NCBI RefSeq assembly: GCF_002086155.1
Contig: NZ_MVHE01000028.1
Location: forward strand, 1 to 64,000
Origin: Mycobacterium angelicum
Lineage (GTDB): Bacteria; Actinomycetota; Actinomycetes; Mycobacteriales; Mycobacteriaceae
Length of the DNA: 64,000 nt
Reading direction: 5' to 3'
Program-made: the position numbers and the translations under genes
Part shown: positions 25,453-34,110 of the stretch, piece after piece
Layout of the letters: each line of letters begins with the position of its first letter
How positions within the stretch are numbered: the stretch's first letter is position 1
The notes under the pieces: model-generated
Seen by the model: the letters and a program-made list of their open reading frames with translations, nothing else
What the model was told of the DNA's origin: nothing
The model's database searches: none

Positions 25453-26997
25453 TCACGACGGTCCGACGGCTCCGGACAGGGTCCAGGCCAGCAGGCACAC
25501 GACGAAAACGACCGTCGCTCCGGACAGCGCCGCGCGAAACCACCGCCATCGCCACGTCGCAACGACGAACACGGTGACGCCGCCCACCACCAGCAACCCC
25601 GGCACACCCGCCGGAACCGGCACCGTCGCCGCGGGCAGGCCGGCGGCCCAGTGCGCCACATGCACCACCCACCACACTTCGGGCCCGGTGAACCGGATCA
25701 ACAGCTGCGCGGCGGCCGGACACGGGATGACCAGTACGGCAGCGGCGCTGCCCAGCACCGTGATCGGTGCGATGACGGCGGCCACGGCGAGATTGGCGAC
25801 GACGGCCACCACGCTGAAGCGCCCCGATATCGCGGCGACCAGTGGAGCGGTGACCACCTGCGCTGCCCCGGCCACGGCGATCGCGTCCGCCAACGGCTTG
25901 GGGCAGCCTCGCCCGACCATGCGGTGTGACCACCGGGGCGCGATGAGCACCAGTGCCGCCGTCGCGATGACCGACAGCGCGAAGCCCACGTCGACGGCCA
26001 GCTGCGGCGCCACGGCCAGCAGCAGCAACACCGTCGCCGACAGCGCCGGAATCGCTTGCCGCCGACGTGAACTCACCAGCCCGGCCAGCGCGATGGCGCC
26101 CATTACCGCCGCCCGCAACACGCTTGCCGTCGGCTCTACGACGATGACAAACGCCACCAGTGCGATGGCCGCCAGTGCTGCCGCCGCGCGCGGGCCGATC
26201 AAGCGCGCCGAGAACAGCACCGCGGCGCACACGATCGTGACGTTGGCCCCCGAGACCGCGGTCAGATGCGTCATGCCGGCCGCGCGGAACTCACCGCTGG
26301 TCTCGACCGCAACCGCCGAGGTGTCACCGAGCACCAGGGCGGGCAGCATTGCGGCCTGATCGGCAGGCAACACCTGGTGAACAGCCGCACTGAAGCGGCC
26401 CCGGACGGTATGTGCGATCCGCTGGATCAGGCCGGCCTGACCGGCAATCGGGCGGCCCGTCGCATTGAGCACCGCAACCGTCAGGTCGTGACGAGTCGGG
26501 CGGCTGATGGTGGCGGTGAACCGCATCGGCCGGCCCACCATGAGTTCGCTGAATTCGGTGGCCCGCGCGAAAACCACTACGCGACCGGATATCTCGTCGT
26601 CGCGCAGCCGCTGCAGGGTGGCGCGAAACATCAGCCGGCCTCGGCCCAGCGGCAGCGCGCTTTCGCTGGGCGTGACTGTCACCGGGGCCGAGGTGCCGAA
26701 CGCCGCGATGATCGGGTGGTGAGCGACCGCGTCGGCGCGCAGGGCGATCGCCAGCCCGTAGCCCGCACCGACCACTCCGATTGCCACCAGAGCCGAGCTG
26801 ATCGCCGCCAGCCCCGGCCGGCGCGCCGCACACCACCACAGCGCGCCCGACGCGGCGGCCAGCCCGACACAGCACACCGCCGTCGCGGCCCCGATCGGCC
26901 ACAGAATTCCGGTGGCGGTGACGAGCCAGCTCGTCGCTGCGGCCGGCACCAGACGCACATCGAGGTGGGCCACCTGGCCGCCAACCGGTTGGCGCAC
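25453..26997 (-). CDS. ComEC-like DNA uptake channel, competence domain only
   Basis: The 514-residue multi-membrane-segment protein carries the ComEC competence domain (MTHLTAVSGANVTIV, VLRAAVMGAIALAG, DVGFALSVIATAALVL). ComEC forms the inner-membrane channel for incoming single-stranded DNA. As in Rv2414c, the C-terminal metallo-beta-lactamase domain of longer ComEC proteins is absent. The start is GTG at 26997, 5 bp after the comEA stop; this gives the same length as I recall for Rv2414c. Natural competence has not been established in mycobacteria, so the present role is uncertain. Confidence 0.9.
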   Translation of the reverse strand: MRQPVGGQVAHLDVRLVPAAATSWLVTATGILWPIGAATAVCCVGLAAASGALWWCAARRPGLAAISSALVAIGVVGAGYGLAIALRADAVAHHPIIAAFGTSAPVTVTPSESALPLGRGRLMFRATLQRLRDDEISGRVVVFARATEFSELMVGRPMRFTATISRPTRHDLTVAVLNATGRPIAGQAGLIQRIAHTVRGRFSAAVHQVLPADQAAMLPALVLGDTSAVAVETSGEFRAAGMTHLTAVSGANVTIVCAAVLFSARLIGPRAAAALAAIALVAFVIVVEPTASVLRAAVMGAIALAGLVSSRRRQAIPALSATVLLLLAVAPQLAVDVGFALSVIATAALVLIAPRWSHRMVGRGCPKPLADAIAVAGAAQVVTAPLVAAISGRFSVVAVVANLAVAAVIAPITVLGSAAAVLVIPCPAAAQLLIRFTGPEVWWVVHVAHWAAGLPAATVPVPAGVPGLLVVGGVTVFVVATWRWRWFRAALSGATVVFVVCLLAWTLSGAVGPS

Positions 26998-27002
26998 CGA
27001 CG

Positions 27003-27842
27003 TCAGACACGGACCAGCGCACGAAGCTTGTCCAGCCGCGCCGGGCCGATGCCGTCGACGTCGCCGAGCTGGTCGACACTGGTGAACCTGCCGTTGGCCT
27101 GCCGCCACGCCACGATCGCTGCGGCGGTGACCGGTCCGACCCCGGGCAGGGCGTCCAGTTGCTCCACTGTGGCGGCATTGAGGTCGAGTGCTTCACCTGG
27201 TTTCGCCCTGCCCGAGGTTTTGGGCGGCCCCGACGCCGCCGTGGTGGGCGTCCCGGAGCCGACCGAACTTCCCAGTGCACTCGGCTGCCCTGAGACCGGC
27301 GCGAGACCGACCACGATCTGCTCCCCGTCAGCGAGCTGGCGGGCCATGTTCAGGCCGATGGTGTCCGCACCGTCGACTGCACCACCGGCGGCGCCTAGCG
27401 CGTCGGCAATCCGTGCGCCCGGTGCCAGGGTGACCAGTCCGGGTTTGTGCACCAATCCGACCACGCTGACCACCACCGGCCGGTCCGGACTCACGGGAGT
27501 TGCCGAAGATCTGGCGCCGGTGGTCGAAACACGTTCCACTGCAGGCAACTTCGCCGACATGACCGGCGAAGGACGATCACGCACCAAGGTGAATACGGTG
27601 ACCAGCACGGCGAGGGCGGCTATCACCGCCAGCCCGATGGCACCGGCCCGGCCGGGATCGGCCCGCACTTTGGCCAGCCAGCCCTGGCCGCCAGAGGCAT
27701 CGGGAAGCCAGCGCGGCAGCAGAGAGTTCGGGTCGTCCTCGGGTTCTTCTCCGCAATCCCCGGATCCGGTCGCGTCAGCGTCGGCAGGCGGATCGGCCCC
27801 GAGACGTCGGTGCAGTCGCTCGGCGGGAAGTTCTGTTCGCAT
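27003..27842 (-). CDS. ComEA-like DNA-binding protein
   Basis: The 279-residue protein has one membrane segment (AIGLAVIAALAVLVTVFTLV) near residue 75, an SLBB-type domain (VSVVGLVHKPGLVTLAPGAR), and a C-terminal helix-hairpin-helix domain (LDLNAATVEQLDALPGVGPV, then DVDGIGPARLDKLRALV). ComEA binds double-stranded DNA outside the membrane and passes it to ComEC. I chose the ATG at 27842 (MRTELPAERLHRRL); a longer frame begins at 27920. It is the first gene of the comEA-comEC-holA set. Confidence 0.9.
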   Translation of the reverse strand: MRTELPAERLHRRLGADPPADADATGSGDCGEEPEDDPNSLLPRWLPDASGGQGWLAKVRADPGRAGAIGLAVIAALAVLVTVFTLVRDRPSPVMSAKLPAVERVSTTGARSSATPVSPDRPVVVSVVGLVHKPGLVTLAPGARIADALGAAGGAVDGADTIGLNMARQLADGEQIVVGLAPVSGQPSALGSSVGSGTPTTAASGPPKTSGRAKPGEALDLNAATVEQLDALPGVGPVTAAAIVAWRQANGRFTSVDQLGDVDGIGPARLDKLRALVRV

Positions 27843-27994
27843 GCGCCGACCGTAGGCCGACGGGCCGCCACCACGGTCCCGCCGCAGACCGCCGCAACGG
27901 CTGGCTGTGGATGGAGCCATAACTGTGTATCAACTCGGGTACCAACCCGGCGCCGGGCAGGTTTGGCAACCGATAGCGCGGGTAGCCCGACGCC

Positions 27995-28031
27995 ATGAGC
28001 CTGGCTTTGATTACTGGCGCATCCAGCGGAA
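27995..28031 (+). pseudogene. 5' remnant of a short-chain dehydrogenase gene
   Basis: An ATG at 27995 opens with MSLALITGASSG, the beginning of the TGxxxGxG cofactor loop of short-chain dehydrogenases. The similarity then ends abruptly; the frame continues as low-complexity sequence into the holin-like gene at 28103. A second frame just after the break reads KAAANRMMPIP and could be a leftover 3' end. It looks like an internal deletion of a former gene in the 260-bp gap between comEA and the next operon. I see nothing else in that gap. Confidence 0.45.
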
Positions 28032-28102
28032 GCTGTCAAAGCCGCAGCCAACCGGATGATGCCGATCCCGGTGGGCAACAAGTCAGGACGGAGGTAAGCC
28101 TC

Positions 28103-28513
28103 ATGAGTTTGGACGCGACACCGAACTCCGACGCCTCGATCGGAGAGCTGATGGCCCAGCTGTCGTCGCAGACATCGCGGCTTGTCCGTGACGAAATGCG
28201 GTTGGCGCAGAAGGAACTTCAGCAATCGGCAAAGCACGCTGGTGCCGGGGCGGGCCTGTTCGGAACGGCCGGACTGCTCGCGTTCTTCGGGCTGGCCAGC
28301 CTCATCGCGGCCGCCATCGCCGCTCTGACGTTGGCGCTGCCGACCTGGGCGGCCGCCCTCATCGTGGCGGGCGGGCTGTTCGTGGCCGCCGGGGCGGCGG
28401 CGCTGTTCAGCAAGCGCCAGGCCCAAGAGGTAACTCCGCCGGCACCGCACACCGTCGCCAGTGTCAAGAAGGACATCCAGGAAGTGAAAGACGCGCGCCA
28501 TGACCGGAGCTGA
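28103..28513 (+). CDS. Phage holin superfamily III-like membrane protein (DUF1469)
   Basis: The 136-residue protein has a helical N-terminus (SIGELMAQLSSQTSRLVRDEMRLAQKEL), two close membrane segments, and a charged tail. This is the pattern of PF07332 proteins, which are common in actinobacteria and not phage lysis proteins as such. GGAGGT lies 8 nt before the ATG. A longer in-frame start at 27995 is a dehydrogenase relic and is rejected. It overlaps the DUF3618 gene by 14 bp, a frequent pairing. Confidence 0.8.
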   Translation: MSLDATPNSDASIGELMAQLSSQTSRLVRDEMRLAQKELQQSAKHAGAGAGLFGTAGLLAFFGLASLIAAAIAALTLALPTWAAALIVAGGLFVAAGAAALFSKRQAQEVTPPAPHTVASVKKDIQEVKDARHDRS

Positions 28514-28769
28514 ACGCACACCACCACCGGCCGAGCCCGGACCCGACGCCAGCATCGACGACATCCAAGCCGATATCCGGCATACCCGCGACCAGCTCGG
28601 AGCCACCGTCGAAGCGCTTTCGGAGAAGGTCTCCGACAAGGTCGATGTGGTCGAAAAAGCGCGGGTGAAAGCGCGGGCTGCCGCACCATCGTTGGCGATA
28701 GCCGCGTCGTTGGCCGCCGTCTCGGTGATCGCCCTGGTCTGGTGGCGGCGCCGCGGCCGACCCGGTTGA
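28500..28769 (+). CDS. DUF3618 family membrane protein
   Basis: This is an 89-residue protein: a coiled polar part with the family pattern IQADIRHTRDQLGATVEALSEK, then one membrane segment (IAASLAAVSVIALVWW) and a basic end (RRRGRPG). DUF3618 proteins commonly follow holin-III-like genes. The function is unknown; an envelope stress or membrane-organising role is often suspected but is not shown here. Confidence 0.82.
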   Translation: MTGAERTPPPAEPGPDASIDDIQADIRHTRDQLGATVEALSEKVSDKVDVVEKARVKARAAAPSLAIAASLAAVSVIALVWWRRRGRPG

Positions 28770-28831
28770 CGTTTGGTGACGTTCGGCGCCTAACGTGCAA
28801 AGGCAGGACCGCCTGACGAAGGAGGCTGCCA

Positions 28832-29989
28832 ATGAAGCTGGCGCTGACATCCGACGAAGCCGACTTCCGCGACGAGCTTCGCACCTTTTTCACCACGCAG
28901 ATCCCCGCCGAAATCCGCGAGCGGGTTCGTCAGGGCGAGTCGTTGACCCGCGACCAGATCATCGCCAACCACAAGATCCTGCACGAAAACGGGCTCGCCG
29001 TGCCGAACTGGCCGGTCGAATGGGGCGGCAAAGACTGGACTCCCACCCAGCACCAGATCTGGAACGACGAGATGCAATTGGCCAGCGTCCCCGAGCCGCT
29101 GAACTTCAACACCAAAATGGTGGGCCCCGTCATCGCCGAATTCGGATCCCAGGAAATCAAACAGCGTTTCCTGCCGCCGACGGCCAGCATGGACATCTGG
29201 TGGTGCCAAGGCTTCTCCGAGCCCGAAGCCGGCTCCGACCTCGCCTCGCTGCGCACTGCGGCGGTGCGCGACGGCGACAGTTACGTCGTCAACGGTCAGA
29301 AGACCTGGACCACACTGGGCCAGTACGCGGACTGGATCTTCTGTTTGGTGCGCACCGACCCGCAGGCACCCAAGCGGCAGGCGGGCATCTCGTTTCTGCT
29401 GATGGACATGAAGACGCCGGGCATCACGCTGCGGCCGATCAAGACGATCGACGGCGGCGTCGAAGTCAACGAGGTGTTCTTCTCCGATGTCCGGGTGCCC
29501 GCGGATCAGCTTGTCGGAGAAGAGAATCAGGGCTGGACGTACGCGAAGTTCCTGCTGGGCAACGAACGCACCGGCATCGCCCAGGTGGGCCGAACCAAAG
29601 TCCGTCTCGCCGAAGTGAAACGGCACGCCGCAGCCAACGGGTTGCTCGACGATCCGCTGTTCGCGGCGCGGCTGGCCGAAGCCGAAAACGAAGTGCTGGC
29701 ACTGGAACTCACCCAGGCACGGGTTGTTTCCGGCTCGTCGGGCGGTAAGCCCAACCCGGCGTCCTCGGTCCTCAAGTTGCGTGGCAGCCAACTGCAGCAG
29801 ATCGCCACCGAGTTGCTTGTCGAGGTGGCCGGACCCGATGCGCTGCCCGTCGATGCGAGCCAGATCGCATCACAGGAATGGGCGCAAACCAGTGCGCCGC
29901 ACTACCTCAACTACCGCAAGACCTCGATCTACGGCGGCAGCAACGAGGTGCAGCGCAACATCATCGCGTCCACCATTCTCGGATTGTGA
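28832..29989 (+). CDS. Acyl-CoA dehydrogenase, large partner of a heteromeric pair
   Basis: The flavoenzyme subunit introduces a double bond into an acyl-CoA. The 385-residue protein has the ACAD middle-domain signature (CQGFSEPEAGSDLASLRT) and the FAD-binding end YGGSNEVQRNIIASTIL. The IYEG glutamate that serves as base in classical homotetrameric enzymes reads IYGG here, as is usual in the large subunits of two-gene (PimC/PimD or FadE26/FadE27-like) alpha2beta2 enzymes. The RBS lies in GAAGGAGG. A second ACAD gene follows 7 bp later. The substrate (dicarboxylic, branched or steroid side-chain CoA) cannot be told. Confidence 0.9.
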   Translation: MKLALTSDEADFRDELRTFFTTQIPAEIRERVRQGESLTRDQIIANHKILHENGLAVPNWPVEWGGKDWTPTQHQIWNDEMQLASVPEPLNFNTKMVGPVIAEFGSQEIKQRFLPPTASMDIWWCQGFSEPEAGSDLASLRTAAVRDGDSYVVNGQKTWTTLGQYADWIFCLVRTDPQAPKRQAGISFLLMDMKTPGITLRPIKTIDGGVEVNEVFFSDVRVPADQLVGEENQGWTYAKFLLGNERTGIAQVGRTKVRLAEVKRHAAANGLLDDPLFAARLAEAENEVLALELTQARVVSGSSGGKPNPASSVLKLRGSQLQQIATELLVEVAGPDALPVDASQIASQEWAQTSAPHYLNYRKTSIYGGSNEVQRNIIASTILGL

Positions 29990-29996
29990 GGCAGAC

Positions 29997-31115
29997 ATGG
30001 ACTTTCAGTTGAGCCAAGAACAGGCCCTGCTTCGCGACACCACCCGCGACGTGCTCGCCCGCAGCTACGACGCGGAGAGCCGCAACAAGGTGATCGACAC
30101 CGAACTCGGCTGGAGCCGCGAGGTCTGGAGTCAGCTCGCCGACATCGGCATCCTGGGCCTCGGGTTCGACCCCGACGAGTCCGGCCAGATCGAGGTCATG
30201 GTGGTGCTCACCGAAGTCGGTCGACGGTTGGCGCCCGAACCCGTCGTGCACGCCGCGCTGGCACCCGGGGGGCTCGTCGCCGAACTGGGTACCGACGCGC
30301 AGCACGAGCTGCTCGACGAAGTGGCCGCCGGCCAACGTCTCCTGGCGTTCGCGCACCTGGAACCGGGCCGGCGCAAGCCGTCCGCGCAGGCAGCGACCAA
30401 GGCTGTGCGGCAAGGTGATTCGTGGACCGTCAGCGGGCACAAGAACCCGGTGCTCGCCGGTGACAGCGCCGACACCCTGGTTGTCAGCGCGGCGTTGCCC
30501 GACGGCGGCACCGGCTTGTTCCTGGTCGACGGCTCCGAGGCCGGCCATGCCGTAAGCCGAACTGCCTACCGCACCTTCGACAACCAGCGCGGCGCGCAGA
30601 TCGAGCTGAACGAAGCGCCCGCCGAACCGCTGGGCGATGCGGTCGACGCATCCGCCGCCATCGGCAATGCCCTCATCCGGATTCAGTCGGCGTTGTGCTC
30701 CGAGGCGCTGGGCGCCATGGAAGAAGCCTTGAGGCTCACTACCGATTACCTCAAGACACGCAAGCAGTTCGGCGTCACGCTCAACAAGTTTCAGGCGCTT
30801 ACGCAGCGCGCCGCCGACATGTACGTGTCGCTGGAGCTGGCCCGCAGCATGAGCCTGTACGCCGCGATGTCGATCGCCGACGGCAACTTCGATCCGGTGA
30901 TCGCCTCGCGCGCCAAATTGCAAATCGGCCGCTCGGGACGGCACATCGGGCAGGAGGCGGTTCAGCTGCACGGTGGCATCGGCATGACGGCCGAATACCC
31001 GGTGGGCCACTACCTGGCCCGGCTGACCGCGATCGAGCACACGCTGGGGTCCACGCACGACCACCTGCAGGTCCTCATCGACCACATCGCCGACTACGAG
31101 CTGGCCAGGCTCTAA
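29997..31115 (+). CDS. Acyl-CoA dehydrogenase, small partner
   Basis: The 372-residue ACAD subunit starts MDFQLSQEQALLRDTTRDVL at 29997. The C-terminal domain is well conserved (TRKQFGVTLNKFQALTQRAADM, then QLHGGIGMTAEYPVGHYLAR). The middle domain is poorly conserved compared with its neighbour, as in PimD-like or FadE27-like small subunits. The 7-bp gap to the preceding gene suggests a heteromeric complex of the two. No redox partner gene is nearby. Confidence 0.9.
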   Translation: MDFQLSQEQALLRDTTRDVLARSYDAESRNKVIDTELGWSREVWSQLADIGILGLGFDPDESGQIEVMVVLTEVGRRLAPEPVVHAALAPGGLVAELGTDAQHELLDEVAAGQRLLAFAHLEPGRRKPSAQAATKAVRQGDSWTVSGHKNPVLAGDSADTLVVSAALPDGGTGLFLVDGSEAGHAVSRTAYRTFDNQRGAQIELNEAPAEPLGDAVDASAAIGNALIRIQSALCSEALGAMEEALRLTTDYLKTRKQFGVTLNKFQALTQRAADMYVSLELARSMSLYAAMSIADGNFDPVIASRAKLQIGRSGRHIGQEAVQLHGGIGMTAEYPVGHYLARLTAIEHTLGSTHDHLQVLIDHIADYELARL

Positions 31116-31120
31116 CCACA

Positions 31121-31543
31121 ATGGCCGAACTGTCCACCAAGGAAGTCGCATTCCTCTCCGAGGGGACCCGCACCGGGATGTTCGGTTTCGTGGCCTCGGA
31201 TGGTCGGCCACTGGCCACTCCGGTGTGGTTCGTGGTCGAGAACGGCGAACTGGTCTTCACGACTCACCGCGATACACCTAAAGGCCGTGCGGTGCAACGT
31301 GATTCGCGAGTGGTGATCTGTGTCGACGACCCGCACCCGCCCTATTCCTTCGTTCAGGTGCAGGGCGTGGCAACGGTGATCGAAGACCCGCAGAGCGTGC
31401 TGGACGTCGCAACCCGAACGGGCGCCCGCTACATGGGAGCCGAGCGTGCCGATGAGTTCGGCCGTCGCAACGCCGTTCCCGGCGAAGTCGTGGTCCGGGT
31501 GCGTCCCACCAAGGTCATCTCCGGATTCGATATCAGCGACTGA
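31121..31543 (+). CDS. PPOX-class F420/flavin-binding protein
   Basis: The 140-residue protein has the split beta-barrel of the pyridoxamine-phosphate-oxidase-like family (TGMFGFVASDGRPLATPVWFV, then DTPKGRAVQRDSRVVICVDD). Mycobacterial members often bind coenzyme F420 (FDOR-B type), but the residues seen do not distinguish F420 from FMN. It lies 5 bp after the acyl-CoA dehydrogenase pair, so it may be a redox helper of that operon. It ends 2 bp before the stop of convergent eis. Confidence 0.82.
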   Translation: MAELSTKEVAFLSEGTRTGMFGFVASDGRPLATPVWFVVENGELVFTTHRDTPKGRAVQRDSRVVICVDDPHPPYSFVQVQGVATVIEDPQSVLDVATRTGARYMGAERADEFGRRNAVPGEVVVRVRPTKVISGFDISD

Positions 31544-31545
31544 CC

Positions 31546-32712
31546 TCAGAACTCGAACGCGGTCTGCGCGGGAACCTCGGCGGCAAAGGCGTAATCCAAC
31601 CTCCGCACCTGTCCGGAATCCTTGGCGCGCAAGCGGTTTGCCGCGGCCAGCGTCGACGCCGGATGCACGCCCAGGTAGAGACTGCCCAGGACATCCAGAC
31701 CCAGCTCGACGTCCGCCGCGGCTTGGGTCGGGGCACACCGCGCCCGCCCGTCCCGGATCTCCAGCGTGTATCGGCCGGCGCCGGACACTTCCAGCACGAC
31801 CGCCAATTCCCCGGCATAACCGCGCGCCTCGAGCGCGGCCGGTATGTCCATGAGGCGCAACCACAGCCCGTCCTGGCGCCACGTAGTGCGGGCCAACCGG
31901 GTGTCGGTGAGCAGAAACGGCACCGGGTCCTGCGGGTGGCTGAGGACGCTGACGCGCTCCATCGAGTCCAGCCCGAGCAGCGCCCGCCACAGCGCGCCAT
32001 GTGCGCCGGCGGTGAGCGCCCTGAGTTCGCCGACGCGGGCCAGCTTGGCATCGGTACGGTCCACCCGGTACAGCGCGTAGCCGTCGGGATGCAGTAGCGC
32101 AAAAGTCTCGCGCTCGCCGGGCTGCCGCTCGGTCAGCAGACCGTCCCAGAGCACCTTCGGACGCAGCAGCCCACCGGGGACCTGCGTGCGCCAGCGCTCG
32201 TAGATCTCCTCCAGCTCTGCGCGGCAGTCATCCGGGCGGACCAGCCGGACCCGTCCGCCCTGCGATGCATCGGGGTGGAATACGGCGAAACGCCGGTCGA
32301 TCGTCAGCTCCTGCACCACCGTGGCCGGCCCATAGCCGAAGCGCCCGTATATGCCACCCTCGCTGGCATGCAACGCGGCCAGCGGGTAACCAGAACTGGC
32401 CATCCGGCAATGCAATTCGGCACACATCGCGCGCAGCACACCGCGGCGGCGGTGCGTCGGCGCCACCGCGACGAAGCTCAGCCCGGCCGTCGGCAGCACA
32501 GCACCGCCCGGCACCGTTAGCCGCAGGTCCATATAGAGCGCCATCCCGACCACATCTGGACCGTCACGGACCACTACCGCGCCGTCGGCGGGCACCAGTG
32601 TGCGCATCGCCTCGGCCGACTCGGGGCCGATGAAGTCGGTGAAGCTGGCCCCGGCCAGAAAATACATTGCCGGCCAGTCGCCCTCGGCCGGACTACCCAC
32701 AGTCACCGTCAC
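31546..32712 (-). CDS. eis: Enhanced intracellular survival protein, N-acetyltransferase
   Basis: Eis is a hexameric acetyltransferase that acetylates aminoglycosides at several positions and, in M. tuberculosis, a host phosphatase. The 388-residue protein closely follows Rv2416c: LSFVAVAPTHRRRGVLRAM (acetyl-CoA loop), HASEGGIYGRFGYGPAT, WRTQVPGGLLRPKVLWD, TRLARTTWRQDGLWLR and the C-terminal catalytic carboxylate in TAFEF. The start is GTG at 32712 (VTVTVGSP), matching my memory of the H37Rv start. It is somewhat shorter than the H37Rv protein because a few loop residues are missing. Five genes not expected from H37Rv separate it from comEA. Confidence 0.95.
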   Translation of the reverse strand: MTVTVGSPAEGDWPAMYFLAGASFTDFIGPESAEAMRTLVPADGAVVVRDGPDVVGMALYMDLRLTVPGGAVLPTAGLSFVAVAPTHRRRGVLRAMCAELHCRMASSGYPLAALHASEGGIYGRFGYGPATVVQELTIDRRFAVFHPDASQGGRVRLVRPDDCRAELEEIYERWRTQVPGGLLRPKVLWDGLLTERQPGERETFALLHPDGYALYRVDRTDAKLARVGELRALTAGAHGALWRALLGLDSMERVSVLSHPQDPVPFLLTDTRLARTTWRQDGLWLRLMDIPAALEARGYAGELAVVLEVSGAGRYTLEIRDGRARCAPTQAAADVELGLDVLGSLYLGVHPASTLAAANRLRAKDSGQVRRLDYAFAAEVPAQTAFEF

Positions 32713-32798
32713 GGGAACCGACTGTGGCACACACCCGCACCTATGTGCATCCGAATATTGCGGCGATAATGGCTCCCGTCCCCGGCAAAGGAGTCTTG

Positions 32799-33857
32799 AT
32801 GAGCACAACCAGCCCAGACCGCCCACTGAAGGTGATCCAGTGGACCACCGGAAATATCGGGCGACGATCGCTGCACGCCATCATCGGCCGGCCCGACTTC
32901 GAACTCGTCGGCGTGTACGCGCACGGGGCGGACAAGGTCGGTGTGGACGCGGCCGATCTGGCGGGCTGGCCGGAACCAACCGGGATAAGCGCCACCGACG
33001 ACATCGACGCCCTATTGGCATTGAGAGCCGATGCATGTTGCTATAACCCGTTGTGGCCCAACATCGATGAGCTGGTGCGCTTGCTGGAGTCGGGTGTCAA
33101 TGTGTGCACCAGCGCGGCCTGGATCACCGGCGGCAAGCAGACGCCGCAAGATCGCCAGCGCATCGCCGAAGCGTGCGAACGCGGCCAATCGACCATCTTC
33201 GGCAGCGGCGCGCACCCCGGGATGACCAACATGGTCGGCATGGTGCTCAGCGCCTCTTGTGAGCGGGTCGACGAGATCCGCATCACCGAGTCGGTCGACT
33301 GCTCGACGTACGAATCGGCGGAAACCCAAAAGGCGATGGGCTTCTCGCAGGACCCCGATACCCCGGGATTGTCCGAAAGCGTGCGGCGCGAAAGTGAGGT
33401 CTTTGCCGAGTCGGCGGCGATGATGGCCGACGCCATCGGCGCAAAGCTGGATCGGATGACGTTCGACGTCAGCTTCACCGCCGCCACCGCCGACACCGAC
33501 CTTGGGTTCATGACGATCCCGGCCGGAACCGTGGGCAGCGTCTACGGCTATCACCGCGGCTGGGCAGGCGACCGCAACGTCGTCAGCGTCGGATTCAACT
33601 GGGTCATGGGCGATCACGTGGTCCCGCCGAAACCGCTGGAACATGGTCACGTCATACAGATCTTCGGTCTGCCCAACATGCGCACCGTGTTGCATTGTCT
33701 GCCGCCCAAGGATTGGACCGAGCCCGGGTTCATGGGCCTGGGCATGATCTACACCGCGATGCCCGTCACCAATGCGGTCCCGGCGGTGGTGGCCGCCAAG
33801 CCGGGGATCGCCACACTCGCCGATCTGCCGCCGGTCACCGGCCGGATAGCGGGTTAG
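32799..33857 (+). CDS. Dihydrodipicolinate-reductase-like NAD(P) enzyme
   Basis: The 352-residue protein has an N-terminal Rossmann fold (VIQWTTGNIGRRSLHAII) of the DapB-N type, then VNVCTSAAWITGGKQTP and FGSGAHPGMTNM. This pattern is shared by 2,4-diaminopentanoate dehydrogenase-like proteins, of which mycobacteria have several uncharacterised copies. It is not DapB of lysine synthesis, being far longer. The start at 32799 follows AAAGGAG. It is divergent from eis (86 bp) and followed by a 253-bp gap. The substrate is unknown. Confidence 0.8.
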   Translation: MSTTSPDRPLKVIQWTTGNIGRRSLHAIIGRPDFELVGVYAHGADKVGVDAADLAGWPEPTGISATDDIDALLALRADACCYNPLWPNIDELVRLLESGVNVCTSAAWITGGKQTPQDRQRIAEACERGQSTIFGSGAHPGMTNMVGMVLSASCERVDEIRITESVDCSTYESAETQKAMGFSQDPDTPGLSESVRRESEVFAESAAMMADAIGAKLDRMTFDVSFTAATADTDLGFMTIPAGTVGSVYGYHRGWAGDRNVVSVGFNWVMGDHVVPPKPLEHGHVIQIFGLPNMRTVLHCLPPKDWTEPGFMGLGMIYTAMPVTNAVPAVVAAKPGIATLADLPPVTGRIAG

Positions 33858-33880
33858 GTTGGCTCAGGAGTACGCCGAGC

Positions 33881-33927
33881 CTGCAATTTCGCAGACCCCT
33901 ACTCGCACATTGTCTGCAAATCCGCAG
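33881..33927. terminator. Imperfect inverted repeat after the reductase gene
   Basis: The arms ctgcaatttcgcagac (33881-33896) and gtctgcaaatccgcag (33912-33927) match at 12 of 16 positions, with a perfect inner stem gcagac/gtctgc. It begins 23 bp after the reductase stop, so an intrinsic-type terminator without T-run is the simplest reading. Confidence 0.4.
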
Positions 33928-33989
33928 GGTCGACGTGCCGACGACCACCACTGACTAGGTGCGCGCCCCCCGGAGAACGCTTACGTGCA

Positions 33990-34009
33990 CTAAGAGTTAG
34001 GATACTTAG
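33990..34009 (+). promoter_or_regulatory. Possible promoter/operator of the mmpS-mmpL operon
   Basis: ctaag (33990-33994) and cttag (34005-34009) form a short palindrome around agttaggata. It contains TAGGAT (33998-34003), a good -10 hexamer. It lies about 100 bp before the mmpS start in the 253-bp gap. The arms are short and no convincing -35 is seen. I see nothing else of note in the gap apart from the repeat at 33881. Confidence 0.3.
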
Positions 34010-34110
34010 CCGAGCAAATATTCTGTCGTTTTCCTCGCGACGGCGCTGGAAGCAAGCTCCCCGATGGGGCGTTACAACCGAACATCGGTGCCCGGGAACT
34101 CGGAGAGGCG

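Noticed and set aside
24480..25661. Longer holA product starting at 25661
   Set aside because: The extension is Arg/Trp/Cys-rich shadow of comEC; GTG 25439 gives the conserved N-terminus.
27995..28513. ATG 27995 as start of the holin-like gene
   Set aside because: The added 36 residues begin like a dehydrogenase and then become low complexity; ATG 28103 has a strong GGAGGT site.
28103..28513. Prophage remnant because of the holin-like domain
   Set aside because: No other phage genes are near, and DUF1469 plus DUF3618 is a common chromosomal pair in actinobacteria.
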